Origin: Planctomycetota bacterium
GTDB lineage: Bacteria > Planctomycetota > UBA1135 > GCA-002686595
Length of the DNA stretch: 64,000 nucleotides
Assembly: GCA_016712565.1 (NCBI GenBank)
Contig: JADJQU010000004.1
Coordinates: 434,001 to 498,000 of the forward strand
Direction: 5' to 3'
The first letter of the stretch is position 1, and each line of letters opens with the position of its first letter. Positions 8,464 through 16,427 of this stretch are shown here, piece by piece. Both the position numbers and the translations under genes were made by a program. Below the pieces are notes generated by a model that searched no databases, had not been told where the DNA came from, and saw only the letters and a list, made by a program, of their open reading frames with translations.

Positions 8464-10005
8464 TCACGGGCGCGCGTTCGCCCGTCCCGGCCGGCTCCAC
8501 AGGAGATAGCCCAGGACGCCGAGGGAGAGCATGACTCCCGCGCGCAGCACCGCCACGCGCTCGGCGTTGAACACCGCGCTCACCACCACGGCCGCGGAGG
8601 CCAGCACGAACAGGGCCGGCAGCCAGGGATAGCCGGGTGCACGGAAGACGCCTGGGGCTCCCAGGCCGCGCCTCCTGAACACGAACAGGGCCGTGCCGCA
8701 CAGCACGAAGAACGTGAAGTCGGCGATGGTGGTCATCTGCAGCAAGTTCAGGGTCTCCCCCAGGAACAGGTGCAGGATTCCAAAGCAGGCCTGCAGCCCG
8801 ATGGCCACCACCGGCGTGCGCCAGCGCGGGTGCAGCCAGGCGGCTTGACGGAAGAACACGCCGTCCAGGGCCATCGCGTAGTAGATGCGCGGCGTGACGA
8901 ACAAGAGCGCCTGGGTGATCGCCAGGGTCGACACCATCACCAGTCCGGCCACCAGGGGCTCGCCCCAGGAAACCACCCGCCCGGCGGCGGCTGCCGCAGG
9001 CGTGCGGGTGGCGGCCACGCCGTCGATGCCCAGGATCCCCACCAGGGAGGCGTTCATCGCGAGGTACAGGCCGATCACGCACAGGGTGCCGATCAGGATG
9101 CCCCGGGGCACCGTGCGCGCGGGGTCCTTCACCTCCCCCGCCACGGCGGTGACGTTCTGGAAGCCGCCGTAGGTGAAGACCACGCCCAACAGGCTCGCGC
9201 CGATGCCGGCCCATCCGACGCCCGAGGGCGAAACCGGTGCGGCCGCGATCCCGGGGGTGTCGGACAAGAGCCGGGGCTCCAGGACGCCCAGGGCCGTCAG
9301 GCCCCCCAGGACGATGATGAACAGGATGCCCGCGATCTTCGCCAGCATGGCGGCGTTCTGGAACGAGGCCCCCAGGCGCACGCCGCGCATGTTCAGGGCG
9401 GCCAGCACGACGATGCCGAACAGGGCGAGCCCGCGGCGCTCACCGCTGCTCCAGGCGGGATCACGGCCGGCGTAGGCGCACAGGGCCTGCAGGTGATCGA
9501 CGAAGACGTTGGCCACATAGGCGATGGCGCCCGAGTTGATCGCCGTCAGCAAGAGCCAGCCGAACAGGAAGGCGGTGAAGCGCCCGAAGCCCTCGCGCAG
9601 AAACACGTACTGCCCGCCCGCGCGCGTGAAGATCGAGCCCAGTTCGGCGAAGACCAGGGCCCCGGTCATGGCGATGGCCCCGCCGAGCACCCACATTCCG
9701 AGCACGCCGGCGGCGGAGCCCATCTGGGCCGCGATGGCGCTGGGCGTGTTGAACACTCCCGCGCCGATGATCGTGCCCATGACGATCATCGTGCAGTCGA
9801 ACAGCCCCAACTCCCGTCGCAGGCCCGTGGCGGACTCGCCGGGTCCCGAGCTCGGTTCCGGGTCGCTCCCCAGGCCCGAGCCGGACTTCAGGCCGGCATC
9901 CGATGGGGCCACGCCCCGGCCCCCGGCCGGGCCGGCCCCGCGGGTCGCACCGCTCGCCCGCGCGGCGTCGGAGCCGCCGGGGCCCTGCTCGGGGGCTTGG
10001 TCCAA
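8464..10005 (-). CDS. APC-superfamily amino-acid permease
   Basis: A polytopic transporter with about 12 hydrophobic segments. It shows the APC hallmark GTIIGAGVFNTPSAIA in the first membrane helix, the helix-1 break that binds the substrate amino group, and PRTVPRGI plus a long helical C-half. It resembles LAT/SteT-type amino-acid exchangers; the substrate is not predictable. A low-complexity Gly/Ser/Pro-rich N-terminus of about 60 residues precedes the core. The start is uncertain: GTG 10044 is possible, but TTG 10005 has TAGGAT 8 nt upstream. The gene is convergent with clpX across 22 nt and divergent from the DUF1080 gene. Confidence 0.82.
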   Translation of the reverse strand: MDQAPEQGPGGSDAARASGATRGAGPAGGRGVAPSDAGLKSGSGLGSDPEPSSGPGESATGLRRELGLFDCTMIVMGTIIGAGVFNTPSAIAAQMGSAAGVLGMWVLGGAIAMTGALVFAELGSIFTRAGGQYVFLREGFGRFTAFLFGWLLLTAINSGAIAYVANVFVDHLQALCAYAGRDPAWSSGERRGLALFGIVVLAALNMRGVRLGASFQNAAMLAKIAGILFIIVLGGLTALGVLEPRLLSDTPGIAAAPVSPSGVGWAGIGASLLGVVFTYGGFQNVTAVAGEVKDPARTVPRGILIGTLCVIGLYLAMNASLVGILGIDGVAATRTPAAAAAGRVVSWGEPLVAGLVMVSTLAITQALLFVTPRIYYAMALDGVFFRQAAWLHPRWRTPVVAIGLQACFGILHLFLGETLNLLQMTTIADFTFFVLCGTALFVFRRRGLGAPGVFRAPGYPWLPALFVLASAAVVVSAVFNAERVAVLRAGVMLSLGVLGYLLWSRPGRANARP

Positions 10006-10013
10006 CGGGAGGG

Positions 10014-10019
10014 ATCCTA
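10014..10019 (-). promoter_or_regulatory. -10-like TAGGAT before the permease
   Basis: On the minus strand TAGGAT ends 8 nt before a TTG codon at 10005. It fits the leaderless pattern seen elsewhere and is the main argument for the shorter permease N-terminus. Confidence 0.35.
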
Positions 10020-10100
10020 TGCCCGTGCCCACCGGATGCGCCACCGCGAACTTGGGCCCCGGACTTGCCCCACCCCGCGTGCACGCCTGAGAATGGGGCC

Positions 10101-10912
10101 ATGAAGCACGCCGCGCTGCTCCTCCTTCCGCTCGTTCCCTCCCTGGCGCTCGCAGCCCTGGCCACGCTTTCCCTGGCCGCCCAGCACGGTGGCGAGGCGC
10201 GCCCCCGGTGGGCTACTCCGACACGCCGTTCTTGCCCGACGGAAAGTGGCGCGTGCACGACGTGGCGCGGCCCGCGCCCGCGGTGGTCAACCCGGGGCCC
10301 GCTCCGGCCGCCCCGGCTCCGGTGCCCGAGGACGCCGTGGTGCTCTTCGACGGCAAGGACCTCTCCCATTGGACCTCCGGGGGCAAGGAGGCCCGTTGGA
10401 AAGTCGCGGAGGGCGCCATGGAGGTCAACGGCACCGGCACGATCGAGACCCGCGAGAGTTTCGGCGACCTGCAACTGCACCTGGAGTGGGCCGCCCCCAA
10501 GGGGATCGAGTCCGCCTCCCAGGGGCGCGGGAACTCGGGCGTGTTCTTCATGGGCCGCTACGAACTGCAGGTGCTCGACTCCTTCGAGAACCGGACCTAC
10601 TCCGACGGACAGGCGGCGGCCCTCTACGGCCAGACGCCGCCCCTGGTGAATGCCTGCCGCAAGCCCGGCGAGTGGCAGAGCTACGACGTGGTGTTCACCG
10701 CGCCGCGCTTCGAGAACGGCGGCCTCAAGAGCCCCGCGCGCATCACGGTCTTCCACAACGGCGTCCTGGTGCACCACGACGTGGCCTTCCTGGGGGCCAC
10801 GGCCCACCGCGCCGTGGCCCAGTACGCCGAGCACGCCGCCAGCGGGCCCATCGCCCTGCAGGACCACGGCAACCCCGTGCGCTATCGCAACGTCTGGGTG
10901 CGCAAGCTCTGA
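10101..10912 (+). CDS. Secreted DUF1080 (3-keto-disaccharide hydrolase-like) protein, frame-shifted
   Basis: Two frames together make a typical secreted DUF1080 protein. The ATG at 10101 begins a signal peptide (MKHAALLLLPLVPSLALAAL...). From 10208 a second frame encodes VGYSDTPFLPDGKWRVHD and the concanavalin-like domain with VVLFDGKDLSHW, NSGVFFMGRYELQVLDSF and NPVRYRNVWVRKL. The break lies in GCGCGC at about 10196-10207; removal of one GC dinucleotide restores one frame reading GGEAPPVGYSDTP. DUF1080 domains are glycan-processing lectin-like folds common in planctomycetes, and some members are reported to act on 3-keto sugars. An annotation based on a single frame would run only 10208-10912 (234 residues). 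GAGAAT lies 6 nt before the ATG. Confidence 0.8.
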
Positions 10913-11041
10913 GGGTCTCTGCTCGCGACCGGGAACTCCGCGGCTTGCCCCGGGAGCTCTCCGGGGACTCGCGTCGTGGCGGCGGCCCGGCGGGGAGCCG
11001 CGGGCAAACCCACCGGGTCGCCGGACTCCTGGAACAGCTCC
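10913..11041. other. Convergent intergenic region with hairpins
   Basis: This 129-bp gap separates two convergent genes. It contains short GC-rich inverted repeats such as CCCCGGGAG/CTCTCCGGGG near 10945-10965 that could end transcription from either side, but no T-tract. No coding signal is seen. Confidence 0.3.
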
Positions 11042-12185
11042 CTAGCCCCGGCGCAGGAGCAGGGCCGCCTCGGAGAGCACCGCGACTTTTCGTCGCGCCA
11101 GATCGCGGCTCGCCACCGGTCGTTCGGCGAAGGTGCCGAAGCCGCAGTCAGGATTGAGCCAGACTCGCTCCGGAGGCAGGAATCGCAGCAGCTCGCGCAC
11201 GCGCGCCGCCACCTCTTCGGGCCGCTCCAGCTCTTCCGTGCGCGGATTGACCGCCCCCAGGCCGATGGACACGCCCTCGGGCAGGTCGCGCAGGACCTCC
11301 AGGGGCCCGGCGCGTTCCGTGGCATATTCCAGCACCAGCTGATCGACCCGCATGCGGGCCAGGGTGGGCATCAGGGCGGCGTAGGAGCCCGAAAGCAGCA
11401 CGTCCTCCTGCGTGCTCCAGTTGCCGCGACAGACGTGCACGCCGAACAGCGCGCCGGTGAAGCCCGCGCACACGCGGTTGATCAGGTCCACGGCGAGCTC
11501 GAGCTCCGCCTCGGGGCTCGCCTTGGCCGCCAGGGCGGCGCACATGAACGTCCGCGTCGCGGATTTTCCGGCGAAGACCAGCTCCGAGAGCACCGGCTCG
11601 TCGAACTGGACGAAGTGCACTCCGCGCGACAGAAGCTCCGCCACCTCCTCCCGCAGGATGCGCACCAGGTCCTCCACCAGGGCCTCGCGCGTGGGGTAGG
11701 CCGATTCCGAAAGCGCCTTGACCCAGATCGAGCGCGACAGCAGGTAAGGCCCGGGCAGGGGTGGCCTTGAGGGGCCGGTCCGTGTGGCGGCGCGCGAAGG
11801 CCAGGTCGTCCGCCACCAGGGCCTCGCGGCGCGCCAGGGGCCCCACCACCGTGGGGTTCTTGATGGCGAAGGCGGGCACGTCCAGGGCCCGCAGCAGTCC
11901 CTCGAAGGCCGCCTTGTCCTCGACGTAGTCCAAGAGCTCGGCCATGGACATGAGCCGCAGACCCGCGAGGTGTTCGCACAGGAACGAGTAGAAATTGTCG
12001 CGTCGCTGCTCGCCGTCGCTGGGCACGTCCACGCCCGACTCCACCTGGTCGGCGATGGCCTGGGCCGCGGCCCGGTCCCGCAGGAGGCCCAAGTCGGGGG
12101 CGCGTTTCCGGGTGGCTTCCAAGAGCCAGGAAGGCCGCGGCCAGGAACCCACCACGCTCACGGGAAACAGGGGCAGTCCCCTCAT
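11042..12185 (-). CDS. Core-type cobalamin-independent methionine synthase family protein, frame-shifted
   Basis: About 380 residues once a shift is repaired, matching MetE's C-terminal catalytic half without the N-terminal folate-associated half. It begins VSVVGSWPRPSWLLEA. The zinc/homocysteine ligands of MetE are recognisable: HVC in FGVHVCRGN, Glu in LEYATERAG and Cys in WLNPDCGFGTF. The reading frame breaks at 11758-11761, a G4 run on the plus strand; with one base fewer the product reads KATLPGPYLLSRSIWVKALSE and continues in the second frame to 11042. Short core-MetE proteins are known to make methionine from methyl donors other than folate, or to act in thiol methyl transfer. The ATGA overlap with the TusA::OsmC gene indicates translational coupling. 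Confidence 0.8.
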
Positions 12186-12925
12186 GGGATCACCTTGAAG
12201 TCGAGCTTGAGCAGAATGTCGGGTCCCAGGGAATTGACGATCAGGGAGCGCTCCAGGGTCTCCCGCCACAGGGGTGCCAGGACCTCCTCGCCGGCGTCGC
12301 ACTGCACGTAGAGTCGGCCGGCGATCTCGGACAATCCCGCGCGCCCCGCGCCCGCGAGCCCCAAGAGGGCGCCTGGGTCGGAGGCTCCCGTGGAGAGCGA
12401 AAGCTCCAGGGCCTGACAGGGGATGCCCGCGCGGGAAGCGCGCCAGCGCAGGCCCGCGATCAGCTCCCCGGCGATGGCGCCCAGCAGGAACTCCACCGCG
12501 CTGGGCGCCGCGTCGGCGGTGTCGAAACTCGCCGGCTGGCCCACGTCGAAGGCGTGGTTGCGGGCGAAGACGCGCGTGGCGCCGGACTCCGTCGCCTTGG
12601 CCCGGGCCCGCCAGCGGAAGTCCCGCGCCGCCTGCAGGTCCCGCGCCAGAAGCGCGTCGGCGCCGCCCTTGCGCACGAAGTAGGACGTGGAGCGCCCCGC
12701 GCCCGGGGTCGCGCCCAGGAGCTCGTGGCCCACCATCCGACACCAGGCCGGCAGGTCTTCACGGACGCTGGTCTCGCTGCTGCGGATCTCCAGCACGCGC
12801 GCCGGGCCCAGGGGCTCCAGCGCTTCGCGGATGATCAGCAACAGGCCGCTGCCGCAGTCGAGATCCCCGCCTTCGCAAATCGCGTCGGCGGAGAACCCGG
12901 CCTCCGTGGGACCCAGGGCGTCCAT
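12182..12925 (-). CDS. TusA-like::OsmC fusion protein
   Basis: This 247-residue protein has two domains. Residues about 15-90 resemble TusA/SirA sulfur carriers: GGDLDCGSGLLLIIREALEPL and EDLPAWCRMVGHELL, with the carrier cysteine followed by Gly instead of the usual CPxP. Residues about 105-247 form an OsmC-type domain with DTADAAPSAVEFLLGAIAGEL and a second cysteine in GIPCQALELSL, where OsmC proteins place their reactive thiol. OsmC/Ohr proteins reduce organic hydroperoxides or act on thiols. The fusion suggests a persulfide carrier that works with or protects a thiol enzyme. It overlaps the methionine synthase start by 4 nt (ATGA) and lies 20 nt after the DsrE-like gene. Confidence 0.85.
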   Translation of the reverse strand: MDALGPTEAGFSADAICEGGDLDCGSGLLLIIREALEPLGPARVLEIRSSETSVREDLPAWCRMVGHELLGATPGAGRSTSYFVRKGGADALLARDLQAARDFRWRARAKATESGATRVFARNHAFDVGQPASFDTADAAPSAVEFLLGAIAGELIAGLRWRASRAGIPCQALELSLSTGASDPGALLGLAGAGRAGLSEIAGRLYVQCDAGEEVLAPLWRETLERSLIVNSLGPDILLKLDFKVIP

Positions 12926-12945
12926 GGCCGGACCTGCGCCGCGGC

Positions 12946-13308
12946 TCAGTAGGAGACGCAGGGCGAGCCGTCGGAGAGGAACTCCACCAGCTTCGCGCCG
13001 CCGACGATGGTCGCGCCGGTGACGAGCTTCGTCTCGTCCAGCCCGCGGCGCTTGAAGCACGGCGAGCAGACGAAGATCTTGCCGCCCGCCTTGGCGAAAT
13101 TGGACATCAGGTCCTTGAGGGGGGCGAACCCGGGCTCGGCGATGTCGTCGGCATAGCCCGGCGTGGCCACGCGCACGCCCTCGATCGACAGGAAGACCAT
13201 GGTCTCCTTGTTCGAGGCCACGGCGGCATTGGCGACGACGAAGGCCACGGTGGCCTTGTCGGGGTCGTTCTTGGCATGGGTGAGCGTGACGCAGAACTTG
13301 TTGGACAT
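12946..13308 (-). CDS. DsrE-like sulfur-carrier protein
   Basis: A 120-residue single-domain protein of the DsrE/DsrF type, starting MSNKFCVTLTHAKNDPDKATVAFVVANAAV and ending with KIFVCSPCFKRRGLDE. The cysteines in VCSPC sit where DsrE-family proteins carry a persulfide. Such proteins pass sulfane sulfur to or from TusA-type partners in the cytoplasm. It lies between two TusA-like genes with 12-20-nt gaps, the arrangement expected for a relay. Length is normal for the family, and no export signal is present. Confidence 0.87.
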   Translation of the reverse strand: MSNKFCVTLTHAKNDPDKATVAFVVANAAVASNKETMVFLSIEGVRVATPGYADDIAEPGFAPLKDLMSNFAKAGGKIFVCSPCFKRRGLDETKLVTGATIVGGAKLVEFLSDGSPCVSY

Positions 13309-13320
13309 GGGTGCCTCTTC

Positions 13321-13560
13321 CTAAGAGCGTTCGATCCAGTAGTGGGGAGGTTCAAGGCGGATCAACCGGTGGCCGGTCATGCGACACCACGCCGGCAGGT
13401 CCTCGCTCGCGCCGGGATCCACGGCGATCAGATGGAACAGCGCCCCGCTCGGCAGGTCGGCGAGGCGAAAGCGGAGCTCCAGCACGAGTTCTCCGCAACC
13501 CATGGCGCCGGCGTCCCAATGGGCCGCCGCGCCGGGGTCCGCGTCCTCGCCGGCGTTCAC
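13321..13560 (-). CDS. Small TusA-like sulfur carrier
   Basis: A 79-residue protein with the TusA/SirA pattern: AMGCGELVLELRFRLADLPSG, then a LIAVDPGASEDLPAWCRMTGHRLI segment. The conserved cysteine of the first motif is present but is followed by Gly-Glu, not Pro-x-Pro. The GTG start at 13560 overlaps the stop of the transglutaminase gene as GTGA. The same EDLPAWCRM(T/V)GH sequence is found in the neighbouring TusA::OsmC fusion, so the two carriers are related copies. TusA proteins carry persulfide sulfur between enzymes in tRNA thiolation, molybdopterin synthesis and sulfur oxidation. Confidence 0.82.
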   Translation of the reverse strand: MNAGEDADPGAAAHWDAGAMGCGELVLELRFRLADLPSGALFHLIAVDPGASEDLPAWCRMTGHRLIRLEPPHYWIERS

Positions 13561-14624
13561 TGCAGCTGGCGGTAGGTCAGCTTGCGCGTCCAGGCGCTCT
13601 TCTCGGCCGCGGGCTTGCCGTCGATCTCGACGTAGGCCTTGGGCAGGGCGTTGACCGCTCCCGCCGCGGGCTTGGGATCGAGTTCCAGGTCGCGCCCCAC
13701 CGACCACAGCACGCGGCGTTCCTCGAGGTTGCCGAAGTAGTACTGCACCAGCGCGGGGTCCGGGCCGGAGTAGCCCGCGGCCGTGGTGCGGCGCACCATC
13801 TCCGCGTTGGCCTCGGTGACGTTGAAGTCGCCGACGAAAATGTCGGCCACCGCCACGTCCAGGGGGATCCAGCCCAGCTCGGGGGCCCAGAATTCGATCC
13901 AGCAGTGGTAGCTCTGGTCCACGTCCTGGCCGTCGAGTTCCTGCTTCAGGAACGAGCCGTACAGGATGCGCGTGGGGATGCCGGAGGCCCGCGACAGGGC
14001 CGCGTAGAGCGAGTGGAAGTCGGTGCAGTTGCCGGTCTTGCTCGAGAGGCAGTACTCGCTGGACCCCACGGCCGAGGCCTTGCGGTCGGCCGGCGACTTG
14101 ACCCAGTAGTCGATGTTCTTCAGGGTCCAGTCGTAGAGCTTCTGGGAGGCGAGCACCGGGTTGGTTTCTCCGGCGAGGGTGCGCGCGGCGAGGTCGCGCA
14201 CCTCCTGGCTGATCACCACGTTCGCATTGCCCGACAGTTCCTTGGCGAAGCGCGCCCGCTCCTCGTCGTTCAGGGGGCGCGTGCGCTGGGGCTTGATCTC
14301 GGCGCGCTGCTCGGAGCGCGTGAGGTCGAAAGTCGTGGCCACGGTGAACTTGCCCTCCTTGGGCGAGTCCGCCTCGATGTACAGGAGTCGGTTGCCCTCC
14401 GAATCGCCGCTGATGCGATTGGGGTAGGGACAGTCGATCCGCAGGCCGGAGACCTGCTGGTGGGGGTCGTTCTGCGGCAGCGCCATCCACATGCGCAGGT
14501 TCGAGGCGCCGGGGGGCACGTCGACCACGATCTGGTTCTTGACGGTGAAGTCGCCGTGCTTGGGCGCGGACTGGCAGGCGGAGAACAGGGCGGCCGCGGC
14601 GGCGATGAGAGGGAGGAGTTTCAT
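13557..14624 (-). CDS. Transglutaminase-like lipoprotein
   Basis: A 355-residue protein with an N-terminal lipoprotein-type signal (MKLLPLIAAAAALFSAC; Cys17 as probable lipid anchor). The transglutaminase core shows the triad Cys in GNCTDFHSLYAALSRASGIPTR, His in YHCWIEFWAPELGW and Asp in IPLDVAVAD. Bacterial members of this fold are usually cysteine proteases or amidases in the envelope, not true cross-linkers. The first 150 residues form a beta-rich domain. It is coupled by GTGA to the TusA-like gene, although an obvious functional link to sulfur transfer is not apparent. The porin gene lies 49 nt upstream and may be in the same transcript. Confidence 0.85.
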   Translation of the reverse strand: MKLLPLIAAAAALFSACQSAPKHGDFTVKNQIVVDVPPGASNLRMWMALPQNDPHQQVSGLRIDCPYPNRISGDSEGNRLLYIEADSPKEGKFTVATTFDLTRSEQRAEIKPQRTRPLNDEERARFAKELSGNANVVISQEVRDLAARTLAGETNPVLASQKLYDWTLKNIDYWVKSPADRKASAVGSSEYCLSSKTGNCTDFHSLYAALSRASGIPTRILYGSFLKQELDGQDVDQSYHCWIEFWAPELGWIPLDVAVADIFVGDFNVTEANAEMVRRTTAAGYSGPDPALVQYYFGNLEERRVLWSVGRDLELDPKPAAGAVNALPKAYVEIDGKPAAEKSAWTRKLTYRQLQ

Positions 14625-14673
14625 GGTGGCCCGTTAGGGTCGGAGGGGTCGGAGGGGTTGGGGCTCGGTGCGC

Positions 14674-15942
14674 CTAGAAGTTGTAGGCGATGAAGGCCAC
14701 GATGCGGTTGTCGGTGCCCTCGTCGAAGCCCACGTATTTGGTGGTCCAGTACAGGTACTCCAGGCCGAAGGAGACCGGCTTGTAGTTCCAGCGGCTGGCA
14801 AGATACGCGATCCGGTTGTTGGCGCGACCTCCATTGGCCACGTCGCCGGCCTCGGGGTTGTCGTTGGAGTAGCCCGCGTAGAGCGTGTTGTGCTCGGTGG
14901 TCTTGACCCCCAGCTCCACGAAGCCGCCCGTACTGTCGATTTCCTCGCCGGTGGTGGTGTTGATCCCCTGGAAAATGCCCCCGCGGACGTCGTCCAGGTT
15001 GCGGCCCTGCCAGGCCTCGCCCTTGAGCGCCACCCGGTCCTGGTAGATCGGCAGGCTGGCGTCGAATCCCCAGGCATCGGACTCGAAGTCGGTGGTGGCG
15101 CTGGTGCCGATCGGCGTGTCGGTCTGCTCCCAGGCCTGGTGGCCCCAGACCCCGACCTCGGCCTTGCCGCCCGCCATGGGGAAGGCGAAGGCCGCCCGGG
15201 CCTGGAGGGTCGGCCGGCCCGAGGTGTCGCCATCGCGGAACAGGGATCCGTTGGCGTCCAGGTTCTGGTTGTCGTCGGCACCGGTGAGGCCCGCCATGGC
15301 CTGCAGCAGGAGCTTGGACTCGCCCATGGGCTTGGCCCAGTCGATCCGCATCTGGGGCCGGCGGTCCCCCAGGTTGCCGGCGCCCCACATGACGAGGTCG
15401 GCGTTGACCACCGGGAACAGCGGGGAAATGAGGTCGTTGGTCTGACCCGCGAGCAGAGAAAGGTCGCCCCAGGTGAGCTTCAGCCAGGCGTGGCGCATGC
15501 GCAGGGCCTCCCGCGACTCGCTCTGGCCCGCCAATCCACTGTTGAAGAAGTCCACCTCGACCTTGCCGGTGAGCTTGGCGCCGGCCAGGGACTGCACCAC
15601 CCCCCCGTCGAGATCGACGCCGAAGCGCGTCAGGCGCGGGTGCATGTTGAAGTTCTCGTTGTTGCGCCCGTTGGCCCCCACCGGATTCGCACCCCCGCTC
15701 GGGGCCGTCGGGTCCTCGGACAGGATCCAGCCGATGGTCTGGGCGTTGTTGGCCCGAGAGTCGTCGTATTGGAGGTCGAGACGCAGGAACCCGTAGAACT
15801 TCAGTCGGCTCGGGTCGCCGATCAGGTCCTTCCAGGTCAGGCCCGTCGGCTGCGCGGGCGGCGTGGAGGCGGGCGTCTCCTGGCCTTGGGCGGCCAGGGA
15901 GAGAACGCAGAGCGCGAGGAGGGTGCTCGACGGTGACTTCAT
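14674..15942 (-). CDS. Outer-membrane beta-barrel porin
   Basis: A 422-residue precursor with a signal peptide (residues 1-20, cleaved near AQGQ). It has alternating polar/hydrophobic strands rich in Tyr, Trp and Phe, and ends in FIAYNF, the aromatic C-terminal residue that the BAM machinery recognises. The start YGFLRLDLQYDDSR, then HPRLTRFGVDL and LLAGQTNDLISPLFP, resembles DcaP-like porins, though I cannot assign a substrate. It indicates a diderm envelope. A good sigma70-type promoter lies about 225 nt upstream, leaving a long leader. The transglutaminase gene follows after 49 nt. Confidence 0.8.
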   Translation of the reverse strand: MKSPSSTLLALCVLSLAAQGQETPASTPPAQPTGLTWKDLIGDPSRLKFYGFLRLDLQYDDSRANNAQTIGWILSEDPTAPSGGANPVGANGRNNENFNMHPRLTRFGVDLDGGVVQSLAGAKLTGKVEVDFFNSGLAGQSESREALRMRHAWLKLTWGDLSLLAGQTNDLISPLFPVVNADLVMWGAGNLGDRRPQMRIDWAKPMGESKLLLQAMAGLTGADDNQNLDANGSLFRDGDTSGRPTLQARAAFAFPMAGGKAEVGVWGHQAWEQTDTPIGTSATTDFESDAWGFDASLPIYQDRVALKGEAWQGRNLDDVRGGIFQGINTTTGEEIDSTGGFVELGVKTTEHNTLYAGYSNDNPEAGDVANGGRANNRIAYLASRWNYKPVSFGLEYLYWTTKYVGFDEGTDNRIVAFIAYNF

Positions 15943-16169
15943 GGAGATCTCGGTTCGGGTCGGAGGGGGACCCGGCGAGGGAAGCTCGCCCGAATTCGCG
16001 CCGCCGCCTGGCGCCTGCAGTTCCGGTCCGGGCGGCGGACCTCAGGCCCGCGCGTCGTTCCGGAGACCGACCGGCCCCCACGCGTCACGGCCGCGAATCC
16101 GCGCGGACCGCCGCTCAGGGCGCACTCAACCAAATGCGCCGGGGTGCCGGGGGTGGGTCATGGGCGCGG

Positions 16170-16199
16170 ACTATACGGGCGGCTTCGCGCACCTGTCAA
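16170..16199 (-). promoter_or_regulatory. Sigma70-type promoter for the porin gene
   Basis: On the minus strand TTGACA (16194-16199) and TATAGT (16170-16175) are separated by 18 bp, the closest match to the housekeeping consensus in the window. Transcription would begin near 16163 and leave a leader of about 220 nt before the ATG at 15942. Confidence 0.7.
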
Positions 16200-16241
16200 A
16201 ACGGACACGTTCCCGGGCGAAGTCCCGTGGGCCGGACCGGG

Positions 16242-16247
16242 TAGAAT
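16242..16247 (+). promoter_or_regulatory. Candidate -10 TAGAAT for the sugar dehydrogenase
   Basis: TAGAAT matches five of six -10 consensus bases. The sequence 17 bp upstream is a poor -35. If used, it would give a leader of about 175 nt that contains the hairpin at 16309-16332. Confidence 0.4.
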
Positions 16248-16427
16248 ATTCCCGGCGAGACGGGGTGCGGCAGCGCCCCTCCCTCGCCCCCGCCGGCCCC
16301 CCGGGGGAGTTCCCCAGCCACGCTGGGGGAACAGCCCCGGGAGTCGGCGATGCCCACACCACCACCGAACTGCGCGCGCGCCGCTCCGATCCAGGGGGTG
16401 CGTGGCCTCCCACCCCAGCACCGCTCC

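Larger units (their letters stand above)
15943..16427. other. Divergent intergenic region with two promoters and leader hairpin
   Basis: This 485-bp gap between the porin and the sugar dehydrogenase holds the strong minus-strand promoter at 16170-16199, a plus-strand -10 at 16242-16247, and a plus-strand hairpin at 16309-16332 (GTTCCCCAG with CTGGGGGAAC around a 5-nt loop). The hairpin lies in the predicted dehydrogenase leader. No ORF here has convincing coding character. Confidence 0.5.
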
